Below, piece after piece: positions 6,705-7,335 of a stretch of 7,335 bases of DNA (the stretch's first letter is position 1; every line of letters starts with the position of its first letter). Made by a program: the position numbers and the translations under genes. The notes beneath the pieces are model-generated. The model searched no databases. It saw nothing but the letters and a program-made list of their open reading frames with translations, and was not told where the DNA came from. The DNA comes from Candidatus Omnitrophota bacterium (GTDB lineage Bacteria; Verrucomicrobiota; Verrucomicrobiia; Limisphaerales; UBA1319): positions 4,469 through 11,803 of the forward strand of contig JAMCZD010000168.1 in the NCBI GenBank assembly GCA_023473405.1, written 5' to 3'.

Positions 6705-7335
6705 ATGAATGATGACTATTTTGCCAGAATTGCTGATGAGCTAAAGCTCCAACCGCGCCAGGTGGCCGCTACCGCCCGCTTGTTTGCCGAAGGCGCTACC
6801 GTCCCTTTTATTGCCCGTTACCGCAAGGAAGCCACTGGCTTGCTCGACGAGGTGGCTATCACGACCATTCGCGAACGCCTGACAAGCCTCGCCGAACTGG
6901 ACCAGCGCCGGGATTCCATCCTTAAATCCCTCGCGGAACGTAAGCTCCTGACCGATTCGCTGAAAGCGGCCATTGCAAAGGCGGAGACCCTCACCGCGCT
7001 CGAGGATCTTTATCAGCCCTATCGACCAAAACGGCGCACCCGGGCAATGATCGCGAAGGAGAAAGGCCTCGAACCGCTGGCCCAACTCCTGTTCAATGGC
7101 CAAAACACCCTCGATCCATTTGCGGAAGCCAATGCCTTCGTGGATGCCGCCAAGGGCGTTGCAACGGTGGAAGAGGCCCTCGCCGGCGCCCGAGACATCC
7201 TGGCTGAACAGGTGAGCGACGATGCGATCGCCCGCGAGAAAGTCCGGACCCTTTATCGCAACAAGGCGATCCTTCGATCGAAGGTCATTCCGGACAAGCA
7301 GGAAGCCGGGGCCAAGTTCAAAGATTACTTCGATT
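6705..7335 (+). CDS. tex: Tex (YhgF-type) RNA-binding transcription accessory protein, N-terminal part
   Basis: The frame opens at ATG 6705 (MNDDYFARIADELKLQPRQV) and runs off the right edge after 210 codons. The start of the Tex family is clear: VPFIARYRKEATGLLDE at residues 32-48, the helical stretch RERLTSLAELDQRRDSIL, and the hallmark LEDLYQPYRPKRRTRA...AKEKGLEPLA at about residues 99-126. Tex proteins are usually about 750-800 residues, with this helical N-terminal part followed by a YqgF/RuvC-like domain, helix-hairpin-helix motifs and a C-terminal S1 domain; those lie outside the window. Tex is a cytoplasmic nucleic-acid-binding protein linked to transcription and RNA quality control. 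It is widely conserved and probably unrelated to the sugar genes upstream. The start is supported by family alignment rather than by a ribosome binding site. No stop or frameshift is seen in the visible part. Confidence 0.93.
   Translation, partial: MNDDYFARIADELKLQPRQVAATARLFAEGATVPFIARYRKEATGLLDEVAITTIRERLTSLAELDQRRDSILKSLAERKLLTDSLKAAIAKAETLTALEDLYQPYRPKRRTRAMIAKEKGLEPLAQLLFNGQNTLDPFAEANAFVDAAKGVATVEEALAGARDILAEQVSDDAIAREKVRTLYRNKAILRSKVIPDKQEAGAKFKDYFD

Overview
The window is 7,335 bases of fairly GC-rich bacterial DNA with G/C-heavy third codon positions. All recognisable genes lie on the + strand. No rRNA or other marker is present. The gene set (a secreted GH78 rhamnosidase, an LDH2-type dehydrogenase and a secreted serine hydrolase of the 'FWRCRH...RGDGAFG' type) suggests a polysaccharide-degrading soil or freshwater bacterium. 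A Verrucomicrobiota/PVC-like origin is my guess from recalled family resemblance and is low confidence.

Layout. Bases 2-97 look like the last 31 codons of an unrecognised upstream gene. Bases 1-326 are dense in repeats: a perfect 22-bp inverted repeat (1-22 / 182-203), a block of 7-base ATTG-type units (201-242) and an oppositely oriented block (292-326), plus a longer imperfect inverted repeat (about 139-173 / 251-297). Bases 335-2614 encode a signal-peptide-bearing GH78 alpha-L-rhamnosidase cut by an in-frame TAG at 1697-1699, with an ATG directly after it. Bases 2767-4239 encode an intact aldehyde dehydrogenase. It is followed almost without gap by an intact LDH2/malate-type NAD(P)-dependent dehydrogenase (4242-5309). 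Then, 14 bases later, comes a serine hydrolase of the beta-lactamase/class C fold (5324-6495) that has lost its middle and changes frame at about 5713. A 209-base gap of unknown content follows. The window ends in the first 210 codons of a Tex (YhgF-type) transcription accessory protein, which is probably unrelated housekeeping.

How the genes may work together. The rhamnosidase would release L-rhamnose outside the cytoplasm. Rhamnose catabolism commonly yields L-lactaldehyde, which an aldehyde dehydrogenase can oxidise to L-lactate and a 2-hydroxyacid dehydrogenase to pyruvate. That pathway assignment is inference from context; neither dehydrogenase's substrate can be read from sequence. The most notable pattern is that both exported enzymes are broken while the two cytoplasmic dehydrogenases between them are intact, which suggests a locus losing its extracellular functions. 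I see no clear new defence, mobile or RNA system. The least explained structures are the repeats in the first 330 bases.
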